Shown here piece after piece: positions 22,447 through 34,572 of a stretch of 64,000 nucleotides of DNA. The notes below the pieces were generated by a model, which was given only the letters and a program-made list of their open reading frames with translations, had not been told where the DNA came from and did no database searches. Both the position numbers and the translations under genes were made by a program. The DNA lies in contig NC_059421.1 in assembly GCF_905220565.1 (NCBI RefSeq), positions 630,001 to 694,000 of the forward strand. The letters are read 5' to 3'. Each line of letters opens with the position of its first letter. Within the stretch, counting starts at the first letter, position 1. The DNA comes from Melitaea cinxia. Lineage: Eukaryota; Arthropoda; Insecta; Lepidoptera; Nymphalidae.

Positions 22447-23197
22447 TAATTGTGTTTGCTCGCAAACGAAAAAAACCGACTTCAATTATATCGACGAGTA
22501 ATACAACGTAGATCGACGCAAAAATAGTCAAGTAACTACGCGTTATCAAAGATTACTCAAAAAGTAGTAATCAGATCTCAATAAAATTTATATGTGACCA
22601 CATGACAAACATCAGCTATCGATTAAATTAAAAATTATCAAAATCGGTACACCCAATAAAAAGTTATTGCGGATTTTCAAGAAGTTCCCTCGATTTCTCT
22701 GGGATCCCATCATCAGATCCTGGTTTCCTTATCATGGTACCAAACTAGGGATATCTCCTTTCCAACAAAAAAGAATTATCAAAATCGGTACACCCAGTAA
22801 AAAATTATTGCGGATTTTCAAGAATTTCCATCAATTTCTCTGAGATCCCATCATCAGATACTGGTTTCCTTATCATGGTACTAAACCTGGGATATCTCCT
22901 TTCCAACAAAAAAAGAATTATCAAAATCGGTACATCCAGTAGAAAGTTATGCGGTATACTACAACGTAGGTCGACGAAAAAAGCGTCAAGTAAAAACGCA
23001 TTATTAGATATAGCTCGAAAAGTAGTTGTTAGATCTCAAATAAATTTAAATGGGACCAATTGGCACACACCATCTTTCGATTAAAAGAAAATTTGTCGAA
23101 ATCACTCCACCCAGTCAAAAGTTCTGATGTAACATACATAAAAAAAAAAAATACAGTCGAATTGAGAACCTACTCCTTTTTTGGAAGTCGGTTAAAA
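22447..23197 (+). repeat. Lep-F repeat with internal 141-bp triplication
   Basis: Starts AATTGTGTTTGCTCGCAAAC at the end of the Penelope-like element and ends TTTTTTGGAAGTCGGTTAAA. The module starting TTATCAAAATCGG occurs at 22,635, 22,776 and 22,918, a spacing of about 141 bases. The copy at 4,688 is one module shorter. Terminal ACCGACTTC/GAAGTCGGT are inverted repeats. Confidence 0.8.
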
Positions 23198-23348
23198 AAT
23201 AGACTATTCTGATAGAATATTTATTTGCACGGCGTACACAGGGGCTTCACTTGCGAAATCAATGGATTATGGAACAGCTAAAACTAACGTTCCTCTGAAT
23301 TATTTTGCAGTTTTACTAATTTGATAGCCATAAATGATAATATCTTAC

Positions 23349-23545
23349 ACTGAGTTGAGGCACAGCAGGATATATCCAACTCAAATCTGGAGCAGCCCGC
23401 CTGGGCAAGTTCCTCGACCTTACAGAAGATCACAGCTAAATAACACTGCTCTCAAATAGTGTTGTGTTCGTGTGGTGTCTATGGGCCACTGTAAGCGCTC
23501 ACCATCAGGTCGGTCGAAAGTATATTTACCGACCTAGTCGTATAA
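23349..23545 (+). repeat. Lep-C repeat
   Basis: Starts CTGAGTTGAGGCACAGCAGG, passes CTTACAGAAGATCACAGCTA, has an internal deletion before GCCACTGTAAGCGCTCACCATC, and ends ACCGACCTAGTCGTATAAAA. Duplicated at 30,745-30,941. Confidence 0.75.
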
Positions 23546-23595
23546 AAAAAAATATATCTAGAAGGAATTTCAAGTCAAGTTTCAAGCTTTATGAC

Positions 23596-23861
23596 ATACG
23601 GATACTTAAAATGTACGATTTTATTTTTGTGTTTACCCACACATTAGGGATTCTAAACATTTTTTGAATATCCCCCGACTTTAATAATCTCCCGACTGAC
23701 CGTGTCGGCGCTCTAGCCAATTAAGCTATGGAACGATGTACCAGAGCCAGAGCGAAATTCTTGATATGATGATTTTTTATTTACGGTTAGTCGGAGACGC
23801 GGGTTCGAATCCCGCTGGAGCGGTCAATTTTTGATATGATATTCAAAAAATACGGATACTT
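23596..23861 (-). mobile_element. Lep-G tRNA-headed SINE, internally inverted, 12-bp TSD
   Basis: The insertion (23,608-23,849) is flanked by ATACGGATACTT at 23,596-23,607 and 23,850-23,861. Its left part is the Lep-G tail in minus orientation, followed by the minus-strand 5' half of the tRNA-like head (23,697-23,755). The 3' half of the head follows in plus orientation with its B box (GGTTCGAATCC, 23,807-23,817) and TTTTT. The head is therefore split in its anticodon arm and its parts are inverted. Duplicated at 30,992-31,257. Confidence 0.75.
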
Positions 23862-25054
23862 GTTTTATCAGATGATACTTATGTTATACCTAAAAATCAA
23901 TGTAGCTAAAACTTCAAATTTAAGGAAATAATGATACTTTTTTGTAAATACAATAAACCGCAATCCATTCCATTTATTCTTCTTATCCAAGAGACGAACT
24001 ATAAGACATTTAACAGCTTATAAAGTAACAGTACATTATAATCGACTATAACACAGAACGCACTTCATATTATTGAATAAACTCATAAATATTCACCAAA
24101 TTGCATCAATTTCGATCAATTACTCAGTTACATAAACGAATCGTTAAAACGCAAACAGCTAGATCCGATAACAACACTTGTGGTAACGCCGAAGTAATGA
24201 ATTTAGTATAAATCTTGGTAACATTCCAAATAACGGTAAACGTGATTCCAATAAATTTGATAAACGTCTAAATTACTAAAACGTAGGATGTTCCAATTGA
24301 TACGTCATAAGTTTCTCAGCATGTTTATCTTGTAGACAAAATGTTTGACAATTTTTAATTCAATAACAACATCATGTCCAATAAGGTAAATCAAAGGCCT
24401 TCAAAGAGGAAAAAACAATATAAAAAAAAAAAAAACAAATATATACTCGTAATGAAACCCAAAACAACAATCACGTAATAAATATTAATACGATATCATA
24501 ACATTTGAAAAGTTGATAACTTAAAATAAGCAGACAGAAAGCTAACATAAAGAAACTTAGTTGAATATTCAGATACTAGAGTGAGCGTTAAGAGGAATAA
24601 TATTACAGGAATTCTCTGAAGCCTCGCTATTCTAAAAATGTGCTTTGGATCTAACCTGGCGGCAGACAACGTCAAAGTCAAAGCGATGGAAGCTCTAAAT
24701 ACGCTTATGAAAGTAAAATATTTACGTAATATTGTAGCGTAGAAGCGTGAAGATGCGATTATAATGTCGCTCCGAATAAATTGTGTTACACATACGAAGG
24801 CAAATTGTTTTATAAATTTATTTACAATGTAATCTGATGTTCTTATTACATACGAGTATGTATGTAATCATTAACAACGCTACGGATGAAAGGGAAAAAG
24901 TAAAGCAATGAAACGTTGAAAATCAAATTTTTACGAAAATTAATAATTTGTAACGAAATACGAACGCACGAATAGCGAACTGAAGAGGTACTTTCTGATA
25001 AAGTGAAGAAAGTTACATTCATTCAATGATTTTATAAAGATCAAGATATTGAAC
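23862..25054. other. AT-rich stretch, nothing recognised
   Basis: No gene or named repeat recognised; repeated with the large duplication at 31,258-32,450. Confidence 0.45.
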
Positions 25055-25215
25055 AGCCTGAATGAGTAGTTTCCTCGACCTTACAGAAGATCACATCTAA
25101 ATAATACTGTTTTCAAGCAGTGTTCTGTCCTTGTTGGTGATTAAGGTGAGCAGAGGTCCTGGGAAAAATTGGCGGTAAATCAGGTGAGCTATGCGCATGT
25201 TTGCCGACCTATTTG
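25055..25215 (+). repeat. Lep-C repeat, partial
   Basis: Starts within GAACAGCCTGAATGAGTAG, passes CTTACAGAAGATCACATCTA, and ends TTTGCCGACCTATTTG with an A tract. The open frame that follows (25,191-25,526) has no recognisable product. Duplicated at 32,451-32,611. Confidence 0.7.
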
Positions 25216-25769
25216 AATTAAAAAAAAAAACCGTTTCAGAAAACAAAGCTAAACCATCGATTAGTAAAAAATTAAATAACATCCTTTCAATCTCGAATCT
25301 TCGAATTTTAGTCTTAATAAATAATGTAAAACGCGAACATTTCAAACCCCTAGTGTACACGGTGCCAGATGTCTGGCTAGATTCCAAGCAATCGGATTGT
25401 TTCCTCTACGATATTTTATTGCTCGTTCACTATCAACATCGGCTAGTTCGCAAAAGGTACGCTAATCGTAAAACAAGTCATCATTTTCGATTAAAAATAA
25501 AAACGGAGGCGTCGAACGAGCGGTGAATAAGCGTCTGTTACTTGAAATGTCTACCATTAATATGAATTCTAAATGATCTAAACGTTGCAATACCCAATCT
25601 GGGACAATTTTTACACCACTAGGGTGACAAACAAGCCTACGTTCCGCCTTATGGTAATCCGTCACTGCCTTCAAAAATTGCCATATGCCATCAGGCTTCA
25701 AGCTCTTGTTAGCTTACTAACCACAAGAACATAGCACTACTTGACAGCACTATTATGTGGCTGTGAACT

Positions 25770-25860
25770 TCCCAAATTTCGAGGTACTTCCCCAGTCGTA
25801 CTGCTCCCGATTTTGAACAAAATATTTCCTGACATGCCCTACCTCAAATAGAGCAACAGA
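25770..25860 (-). repeat. Lep-C 5' end, inverted
   Basis: TTCGAGGTACTTCCCCAGTC, then TGCTCCCGATTTTGAAC and ATGCCCTACCTCAAATAG are the reverse complement of the Lep-C start. Duplicated at 33,166-33,256. Confidence 0.65.
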
Positions 25861-26959
25861 CAATTTCTATAAATACAATACAACTATATTATAATATCAA
25901 ATCTATAATTTAAGCTGAACCTTTACACGTTTCAAATCAAAACCGATTCGAGATCGCGAACCAGAAACCTCGACAATAAAGCAAGTTATCAAAAGCGGTT
26001 ACTGAATATACAAACGCTCTTCAGCAAATAAACTTGAAACGGACGCCTCTAGTTCATTTGGAATGCAGTTTGCAAGGAAACTAATCGATACAATTCATCA
26101 GCGGCTGGCTACCGTCCAAACGGTCAAGGTCGCATTACTCACTCCTGCGAAGTCGGATCTGTTAGAGAAATGGCTCTGATATCTCGCCTTAACTAGACGT
26201 TGACGTTGGAAAAACAATTCGCTGGTTCCAGTCGACATGCCTTTAAACTTTAGTCACAGAATCACAAATGAAAGATTGCCGAAAAATTCGTGAAACTATC
26301 AATCAATATCTATTTATGAGGGGTGTTGTCCTAACACCCTATATTTGTATGTATCTTAATTACTTTCATAACAACGTAGCATAAACAGCTGGCTATTTGT
26401 AACATAGGGTACCATCGACTTACGGAGTACCTCCTTGGAGTATCATGCGTTTAAAACTAAAACGATTTTTTTTTATTTGAAGTGGCTTAGGCCTTAGGTC
26501 TACTCCAAGATTATCACGATTACGTTTAGTTAACAACTTTTCCTAGTAACATACATTTTAATAAGAATTATTCCATTATAATACCATTTGAGACTCAAGT
26601 ATAAAACAAAGATAAAACCGCCAACTTTCATAATATTAGGACAAAGTTGTACCAGTCAGTCTTATTTACGTTTGTCTATAAAAGCATCGCAACCGCGAGA
26701 AACTTCTTCAATAATCATATATAATTTAAATACCCAACCGTCTCCAAGTTTTCGTGTGCCAGTTTCAAACCATCGAAACTTTTAAACTTTTTCACTTACA
26801 CACAAAATATACTTTAAAATTCCTTCTTTGCTATGCTCATTATACTTTATACAATCTATATTTGCTATTTCAATTTTAGTTTTAACAAGTTAATCCTTAT
26901 GCACTTTACTATGAACCTATTCTGAGATTCTCTCTTTGTCATCGGAATCTATTAACAAA
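25861..26959. other. AT-rich stretch, nothing recognised
   Basis: No gene recognised. The identity step of the large duplication lies here, at 26,797 (copy 2: 34,193). Confidence 0.45.
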
Positions 26960-27176
26960 AGGTATGGTATTGGTCAAGAGTACCCTAAACCGAAGAGCAT
27001 ATATGAAGGGAATAATGAAAGTGAACGAAGCGAAACAAGTATGTAAGGATCGTAGCAAGTGGAAGAAGTGGTCTCTGCCTACTCCTACGGGAAAGAGGCA
27101 CGATTATATATTATATGATATGGTGATATGGTATCATCATGTCAGTTGTTGTGTGAAAATTGTAAATGTTACATAA
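26960..27176 (+). pseudogene. C-terminal remnant of a non-LTR retrotransposon ORF
   Basis: The frame reads LVKSTLNRRAYMKGIMKVNE, then AKQVCKDRSKWKK. Shifting one base then gives VVSAYPYGKEA-like codons and a stop. The DR..WK.VVSAYP pattern resembles the C-terminal tail of endonuclease/RT ORFs of RTE- or Jockey-type elements in insects. The one-base loss at GAAGTGGT is shared by both duplication copies, so it predates the duplication. No upstream RT domain is present. Confidence 0.5.
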
Positions 27177-27272
27177 ACTATTTAAATATACTAGCCCGTT
27201 TTATAGTTGTCGGTTCAATTAACACTTCGAGTTTAGTATTATGTATATTTGTATCAAAAATATGATATCAAT

Positions 27273-27345
27273 CACCTGTTACTTAATATACAGACATTAA
27301 ATACCTAACCTACCTTAGGAACAGACGATCCTGTATATATAAAAT
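27273..27345 (+). repeat. SINE tail remnant
   Basis: CTACCTTAGGAACAGACGAT with the preceding ACCTGTTACTTAA resembles the tail of the SINE at 39,451. It has no head and is heavily substituted. Repeated near 34,669. Confidence 0.4.
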
Positions 27346-27639
27346 TTTTTTTTAGAAGCGTTGACTATCTTTGACTGCTGAATTTAATACTATGGTGTAT
27401 ATTTAGTTAAATTTAATACAAACTAGTCATAAAATTAATCAAGACTTCCTTTGAAAGTAAAGTAAATCTCAAGATGTTCCAAATTGAGAAAATATCACCT
27501 CCGTGTCATGTACAACACACGCAGTCGTTACTTCCAACATAATTATGCAGGTTTCATTACTTCCGCATTGTACTTCAAAGCTTAATATGTTTTTAAACGA
27601 CAACTAACTTTGCTCAAGCTCCCGACAAAAGCTCGTCTA

Positions 27640-28030
27640 TATCATAATATAATAATAATGCGAAAATTTCTAGGCTTGTCGGTGGGTTTATTTCGAAATT
27701 AACGGAACCAATTTCTTAGCTATTTTCATTAAAAATATATATGTACTCTTTTAAGCATTATTATAAACAAATTACTTTCATACAAACATTACGTAAAGAA
27801 AGATTAAAACAAAAATATAAATCACTTTAATAAAAAACGAGTGCTTTAGACGATCACACGACTGAAATAAAACTTACGAAACGTAACACTTTCTATCTTC
27901 ACTAACTTATGTTTCTCTCTCAACTTCCGTTCGCCTAACCCGATCACACTTTTCGTAACGCTCTCGTCACGCATTCACCAGCTTACTCCCCAAGTCAAAC
28001 GTACGTAAAGAAGTTTTGCTTCAAAAATGA
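27640..28030 (-). repeat. Lep-J dispersed repeat
   Basis: Marked by GAGTGCTTTAGACGATCACA, CACTTTCTATCTTCACTAAC, CACTTTTCGTAACGCTCTCG and TCACGCATTCACCAGCTTAC. The same blocks occur at 35,038-35,410 (duplication copy 2) and, in opposite orientation, at about 46,675-46,900. The CpG-rich core may be an element promoter; no coding sequence seen. Confidence 0.65.
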
Positions 28031-28077
28031 AACTCAACTTTAATCGTTTAAACATTACAAAAATATTCTGGTATTAA

Positions 28078-28405
28078 GATGATATTTTCAAAGCCGCCAT
28101 TTACAAACCATAAAAAATCCTTGTATTGTGCCCTTCAATTTGATACCCATATTGTAGTATTCAAGAAAAAAAATTTTTTTTTCATTAACTACAATGGCTT
28201 CGCGCAGCCGCCATGTTTGATTTTTTTTAATGTCACCTATCTAAGAACACTTGGGCAGCTAAGACGAACCTAACGATACCACAATTATGTAAATCCGTTC
28301 AGTGGTTCTGGAAATATGAGGTAGTAAAGAATATTACATACATACATACATACAAGATACGCGCGAAAAACATAACCCTTCCTTGGCAGTCGGGTAAAAA
28401 GGGTG
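28078..28405 (+). repeat. Lep-K dispersed repeat
   Basis: Marked by GCGCAGCCGCCATGTTTGAT, CACCTATCTAAGAACACTTG, GTTCAGTGGTTCTGGAAATA, a (CATA)n run near 28,337-28,352 and CCTTGGCAGTCGGGTAAAAA. This is a common lepidopteran repeat end. Duplicated at 35,462-35,790. The small frame inside it is not a gene. Confidence 0.6.
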
Positions 28406-29508
28406 GCAAACGAACGTGTTACGTGTGTCCCATGGGGAAAGTCGCACGCCATTTAGTTTGTACGCGCGTCTAGACTACCTGTTTCGTGCACGCTGACTGC
28501 ACATTGTTATGTTACTCTGATTCGTTAATTTACAGAAATATTTATAATCCATATCCATAGATATTTTAGATATAAAGAGCAAAAATGTATTGAAAGAAAA
28601 TGTTTCATGTGTATAATTTACATTTTCAAACTATACAAATATCTATCAAATACGGCAATTATTGCTAGCAAAGAAAACTAAAATCTCAAAATAAGGAGAT
28701 GACATGCCAACATATGTTTTCTTCCTCTCTCCTTTACTCACACGAGATCAGGATCACGCTGTTAAAAAAATAGCGAGTGCCCAGATGCAATCTCCTATAT
28801 ACGCGAACAAAGTCGCGAGGACAGCTAGTATTACAGAAAACTAATTATTACCGAAGCAAAAAAAAATTAAAAAAAGTTTACATCATTTTTAATTACTTAA
28901 TGAAAAAAAGATAAAATAAAAATTAAAGATATTATATTAAAAAATTGTAAATTTAATAATTAACCAACGTGTACCTAACTTTGCAAGGCACCCAGGGCTT
29001 GTACTTTTTCTGTAGAGGACATACGCCACTGAAAGTCCTTTTTGCATATGACGTGTACATGTCTCTGCCAGGCACGTGGCTAAACTCGGCGACCAGGAAG
29101 TTTCCTACTCAGTGGTCCAGAAGGATTAACAAATACGATCGTGCACGACACATTATTTTTAGTCGTAGCGAACGATAAGCTTTGTCCGTTTTACCAGCAG
29201 TTGATGAAAACGTTATAATCGGAAATAACCCGATTTTATAGAGATAAACATACCATACAGGTGTAGTTTTTAATTCATAACACTCTAATTTTTAAAATGG
29301 TGGATAAAATTCATTAGGTTTATCCTTATTATAACATTTAAAACCAGATAGATTGTAATTTTAAAATTGTCAGTAACGAGTTATTTGGTTAAAACTTTAA
29401 CCGCTATAGATACCAGCAACAGCAGCAACATTCTCTTCGCGTCTTATAGCATATACAATAAACTTTATGATAATTCGGTATATAAAAATTCATTTTATTC
29501 ATTTTTTT
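28406..29508. other. AT-rich right end of duplication copy 1
   Basis: Nothing coding was recognised. Compared with 35,791-37,168 it differs by many substitutions, by a shorter A-rich joint near 28,860, and by extra sequence near 28,930-28,982. Confidence 0.5.
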
Positions 29509-29718
29509 CGGAAATACAAAAATTTTAATCGCGAAGATGGTTTTGTGTTGGCAAATGCGTGGAATCCAGTTTTGGGACTTTGTAAAATTAACAACCGGTT
29601 TCAAATAAAACAAAAAGGTGACGTTGTTAGTGTAGTTTGCCGGGAGTCTGTGTCTAAAGTGAGTGATGGGGTGGGTTTAAAAAGAACGAGACGGAGGGTA
29701 GAAAAATACAGCCCATGA
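29509..29718 (+). pseudogene. Duplicated end of the Penelope-like endonuclease frame
   Basis: Identical in translation to the last 69 codons at 22,113-22,322. The GIY and YIG motifs and the catalytic arginine are absent, so this is a passive fragment carried by the duplication. Confidence 0.85.
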
Positions 29719-29842
29719 TGGATGACAGTTGACACATCGCTCCACAGCAGTCTCGTCGTGACCACGGGCCATGTAACTGATCCGAAATATCGACAAAAAT
29801 CGTCAAAAAACTATATCGTGATATGTACTCGTTTATACTTAA

Positions 29843-30593
29843 TAATTGTGTTTGCTCGCAAACGAAAAAAACCGACTTCAATTATATCGACGAGTAATAC
29901 AACGTAGATCGACGCAAAAATAGTCAAGTAACTACGCGTTATCAAAGATTACTCAAAAAGTAGTAATCAGATCTCAATAAAATTTATATGTGACCACATG
30001 ACAAACATCAGCTATCGATTAAATTAAAAATTATCAAAATCGGTACACCCAATAAAAAGTTATTGCGGATTTTCAAGAAGTTCCCTCGATTTCTCTGGGA
30101 TCCCATCATCAGATCCTGGTTTCCTTATCATGGTACCAAACTAGGGATATCTCCTTTCCAACAAAAAAGAATTATCAAAATCGGTACACCCAGTAAAAAA
30201 TTATTGCGGATTTTCAAGAATTTCCATCAATTTCTCTGAGATCCCATCATCAGATACTGGTTTCCTTATCATGGTACTAAACCTGGGATATCTCCTTTCC
30301 AACAAAAAAAGAATTATCAAAATCGGTACATCCAGTAGAAAGTTATGCGGTATACTACAACGTAGGTCGACGAAAAAAGCGTCAAGTAAAAACGCATTAT
30401 TAGATATAGCTCGAAAAGTAGTTGTTAGATCTCAAATAAATTTAAATGGGACCAATTGGCACACACCATCTTTCGATTAAAAGAAAATTTGTCGAAATCA
30501 CTCCACCCAGTCAAAAGTTCTGATGTAACATACATAAAAAAAAAAAATACAGTCGAATTGAGAACCTACTCCTTTTTTGGAAGTCGGTTAAAA
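29843..30593 (+). repeat. Lep-F repeat, duplication copy
   Basis: Same structure as 22,447-23,197, including the internal 141-base modules; not an independent insertion. Confidence 0.8.
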
Positions 30594-30744
30594 AATAGAC
30601 TATTCTGATAGAATATTTATTTGCACGGCGTACACAGGGGCTTCACTTGCGAAATCAATGGATTATGGAACAGCTAAAACTAACGTTCCTCTGAATTATT
30701 TTGCAGTTTTACTAATTTGATAGCCATAAATGATAATATCTTAC

Positions 30745-30941
30745 ACTGAGTTGAGGCACAGCAGGATATATCCAACTCAAATCTGGAGCAGCCCGCCTGG
30801 GCAAGTTCCTCGACCTTACAGAAGATCACAGCTAAATAACACTGCTCTCAAATAGTGTTGTGTTCGTGTGGTGTCTATGGGCCACTGTAAGCGCTCACCA
30901 TCAGGTCGGTCGAAAGTATATTTACCGACCTAGTCGTATAA
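30745..30941 (+). repeat. Lep-C repeat, duplication copy
   Basis: Counterpart of 23,349-23,545, identical by eye. Confidence 0.75.
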
Positions 30942-30991
30942 AAAAAAATATATCTAGAAGGAATTTCAAGTCAAGTTTCAAGCTTTATGAC

Positions 30992-31257
30992 ATACGGATA
31001 CTTAAAATGTACGATTTTATTTTTGTGTTTACCCACACATTAGGGATTCTAAACATTTTTTGAATATCCCCCGACTTTAATAATCTCCCGACTGACCGTG
31101 TCGGCGCTCTAGCCAATTAAGCTATGGAACGATGTACCAGAGCCAGAGCGAAATTCTTGATATGATGATTTTTTATTTACGGTTAGTCGGAGACGCGGGT
31201 TCGAATCCCGCTGGAGCGGTCAATTTTTGATATGATATTCAAAAAATACGGATACTT
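30992..31257 (-). mobile_element. Lep-G tRNA-headed SINE, duplication copy
   Basis: Counterpart of 23,596-23,861 with the same flanking 12-bp repeats and the same inverted layout; copied by the duplication. Confidence 0.75.
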
Positions 31258-32450
31258 GTTTTATCAGATGATACTTATGTTATACCTAAAAATCAATGTA
31301 GCTAAAACTTCAAATTTAAGGAAATAATGATACTTTTTTGTAAATACAATAAACCGCAATCCATTCCATTTATTCTTCTTATCCAAGAGACGAACTATAA
31401 GACATTTAACAGCTTATAAAGTAACAGTACATTATAATCGACTATAACACAGAACGCACTTCATATTATTGAATAAACTCATAAATATTCACCAAATTGC
31501 ATCAATTTCGATCAATTACTCAGTTACATAAACGAATCGTTAAAACGCAAACAGCTAGATCCGATAACAACACTTGTGGTAACGCCGAAGTAATGAATTT
31601 AGTATAAATCTTGGTAACATTCCAAATAACGGTAAACGTGATTCCAATAAATTTGATAAACGTCTAAATTACTAAAACGTAGGATGTTCCAATTGATACG
31701 TCATAAGTTTCTCAGCATGTTTATCTTGTAGACAAAATGTTTGACAATTTTTAATTCAATAACAACATCATGTCCAATAAGGTAAATCAAAGGCCTTCAA
31801 AGAGGAAAAAACAATATAAAAAAAAAAAAAACAAATATATACTCGTAATGAAACCCAAAACAACAATCACGTAATAAATATTAATACGATATCATAACAT
31901 TTGAAAAGTTGATAACTTAAAATAAGCAGACAGAAAGCTAACATAAAGAAACTTAGTTGAATATTCAGATACTAGAGTGAGCGTTAAGAGGAATAATATT
32001 ACAGGAATTCTCTGAAGCCTCGCTATTCTAAAAATGTGCTTTGGATCTAACCTGGCGGCAGACAACGTCAAAGTCAAAGCGATGGAAGCTCTAAATACGC
32101 TTATGAAAGTAAAATATTTACGTAATATTGTAGCGTAGAAGCGTGAAGATGCGATTATAATGTCGCTCCGAATAAATTGTGTTACACATACGAAGGCAAA
32201 TTGTTTTATAAATTTATTTACAATGTAATCTGATGTTCTTATTACATACGAGTATGTATGTAATCATTAACAACGCTACGGATGAAAGGGAAAAAGTAAA
32301 GCAATGAAACGTTGAAAATCAAATTTTTACGAAAATTAATAATTTGTAACGAAATACGAACGCACGAATAGCGAACTGAAGAGGTACTTTCTGATAAAGT
32401 GAAGAAAGTTACATTCATTCAATGATTTTATAAAGATCAAGATATTGAAC

Positions 32451-32611
32451 AGCCTGAATGAGTAGTTTCCTCGACCTTACAGAAGATCACATCTAAATAA
32501 TACTGTTTTCAAGCAGTGTTCTGTCCTTGTTGGTGATTAAGGTGAGCAGAGGTCCTGGGAAAAATTGGCGGTAAATCAGGTGAGCTATGCGCATGTTTGC
32601 CGACCTATTTG
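32451..32611 (+). repeat. Lep-C repeat, duplication copy
   Basis: Counterpart of 25,055-25,215. An inverted Lep-C start follows at 33,166-33,256, as in copy 1. Confidence 0.7.
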
Positions 32612-34355
32612 AATTAAAAAAAAAAACCGTTTCAGAAAACAAAGCTAAACCATCGATTAGTAAAAAATTAAATAACATCCTTTCAATCTCGAATCTTCGA
32701 ATTTTAGTCTTAATAAATAATGTAAAACGCGAACATTTCAAACCCCTAGTGTACACGGTGCCAGATGTCTGGCTAGATTCCAAGCAATCGGATTGTTTCC
32801 TCTACGATATTTTATTGCTCGTTCACTATCAACATCGGCTAGTTCGCAAAAGGTACGCTAATCGTAAAACAAGTCATCATTTTCGATTAAAAATAAAAAC
32901 GGAGGCGTCGAACGAGCGGTGAATAAGCGTCTGTTACTTGAAATGTCTACCATTAATATGAATTCTAAATGATCTAAACGTTGCAATACCCAATCTGGGA
33001 CAATTTTTACACCACTAGGGTGACAAACAAGCCTACGTTCCGCCTTATGGTAATCCGTCACTGCCTTCAAAAATTGCCATATGCCATCAGGCTTCAAGCT
33101 CTTGTTAGCTTACTAACCACAAGAACATAGCACTACTTGACAGCACTATTATGTGGCTGTGAACTTCCCAAATTTCGAGGTACTTCCCCAGTCGTACTGC
33201 TCCCGATTTTGAACAAAATATTTCCTGACATGCCCTACCTCAAATAGAGCAACAGACAATTTCTATAAATACAATACAACTATATTATAATATCAAATCT
33301 ATAATTTAAGCTGAACCTTTACACGTTTCAAATCAAAACCGATTCGAGATCGCGAACCAGAAACCTCGACAATAAAGCAAGTTATCAAAAGCGGTTACTG
33401 AATATACAAACGCTCTTCAGCAAATAAACTTGAAACGGACGCCTCTAGTTCATTTGGAATGCAGTTTGCAAGGAAACTAATCGATACAATTCATCAGCGG
33501 CTGGCTACCGTCCAAACGGTCAAGGTCGCATTACTCACTCCTGCGAAGTCGGATCTGTTAGAGAAATGGCTCTGATATCTCGCCTTAACTAGACGTTGAC
33601 GTTGGAAAAACAATTCGCTGGTTCCAGTCGACATGCCTTTAAACTTTAGTCACAGAATCACAAATGAAAGATTGCCGAAAAATTCGTGAAACTATCAATC
33701 AATATCTATTTATGAGGGGTGTTGTCCTAACACCCTATATTTGTATGTATCTTAATTACTTTCATAACAACGTAGCATAAACAGCTGGCTATTTGTAACA
33801 TAGGGTACCATCGACTTACGGAGTACCTCCTTGGAGTATCATGCGTTTAAAACTAAAACGATTTTTTTTTATTTGAAGTGGCTTAGGCCTTAGGTCTACT
33901 CCAAGATTATCACGATTACGTTTAGTTAACAACTTTTCCTAGTAACATACATTTTAATAAGAATTATTCCATTATAATACCATTTGAGACTCAAGTATAA
34001 AACAAAGATAAAACCGCCAACTTTCATAATATTAGGACAAAGTTGTACCAGTCAGTCTTATTTACGTTTGTCTATAAAAGCATCGCAACCGCGAGAAACT
34101 TCTTCAATAATCATATATAATTTAAATACCCAACCGTCTCCAAGTTTTCGTGTGCCAGTTTCAAACCATCGAAACTTTTAAACTTTTTCACTGACACACA
34201 AAATATACTTTAAAATCCCTTCTTTGCTATGCTCATTATACTTTATATAATCTATATTTGCTATTTCAATTTTAGTTTTAACAAGTTAATCCTTATGCAA
34301 TTTACTATTAACCTACTCTGAGATTCTCTCTTTGTCATCGGAATCTATTAACAAA

Positions 34356-34572
34356 AGGTATGGTATTGGTTAAGAGTACCCTAAACCGAAGAGCATGTAT
34401 GAGGGGAATAATGAAAGTGGACGAAGCGAAACAAGTATGTAAGGATCGTAGCAACTGGAAGAAGTGGTATCTGCCTACCCCTACGGGAAAGAGGCACGAT
34501 TATATATTATATGATATGGTGATATGGTATCATCATTTCAATTGTTGTGTGAAAATTGTAAATGTTACATAA
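34356..34572 (+). pseudogene. C-terminal remnant of a non-LTR ORF, duplication copy
   Basis: Counterpart of 26,960-27,176, with several substitutions (RRACMRGIMKVDE and DRSNWKKWYLPTPTGK here). It lies to the right of the identity step, so it is one of the diverged parts. Confidence 0.5.

Larger units (their letters stand above)
22113..29508. repeat. Tandem duplication, 7,396-bp unit, copy 1
   Basis: Copy 2 starts at 29,509, offset 7,396. From 22,113 to 26,796 the copies match almost perfectly; I noticed one substitution (22,365 A versus 29,761 C). From 26,797 substitutions and small indels become frequent. The left breakpoint lies inside the Penelope-like ORF, so only copy 1 is preceded by the rest of that element. 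The content is otherwise dispersed repeats with no host exon recognised. Confidence 0.95.

Noticed and set aside
25191..25526. 111-codon open frame, repeated at 32,587-32,922
   Set aside because: Starts inside a Lep-C end and A tract, has no recognisable domain, and its two copies exist only because of the duplication.
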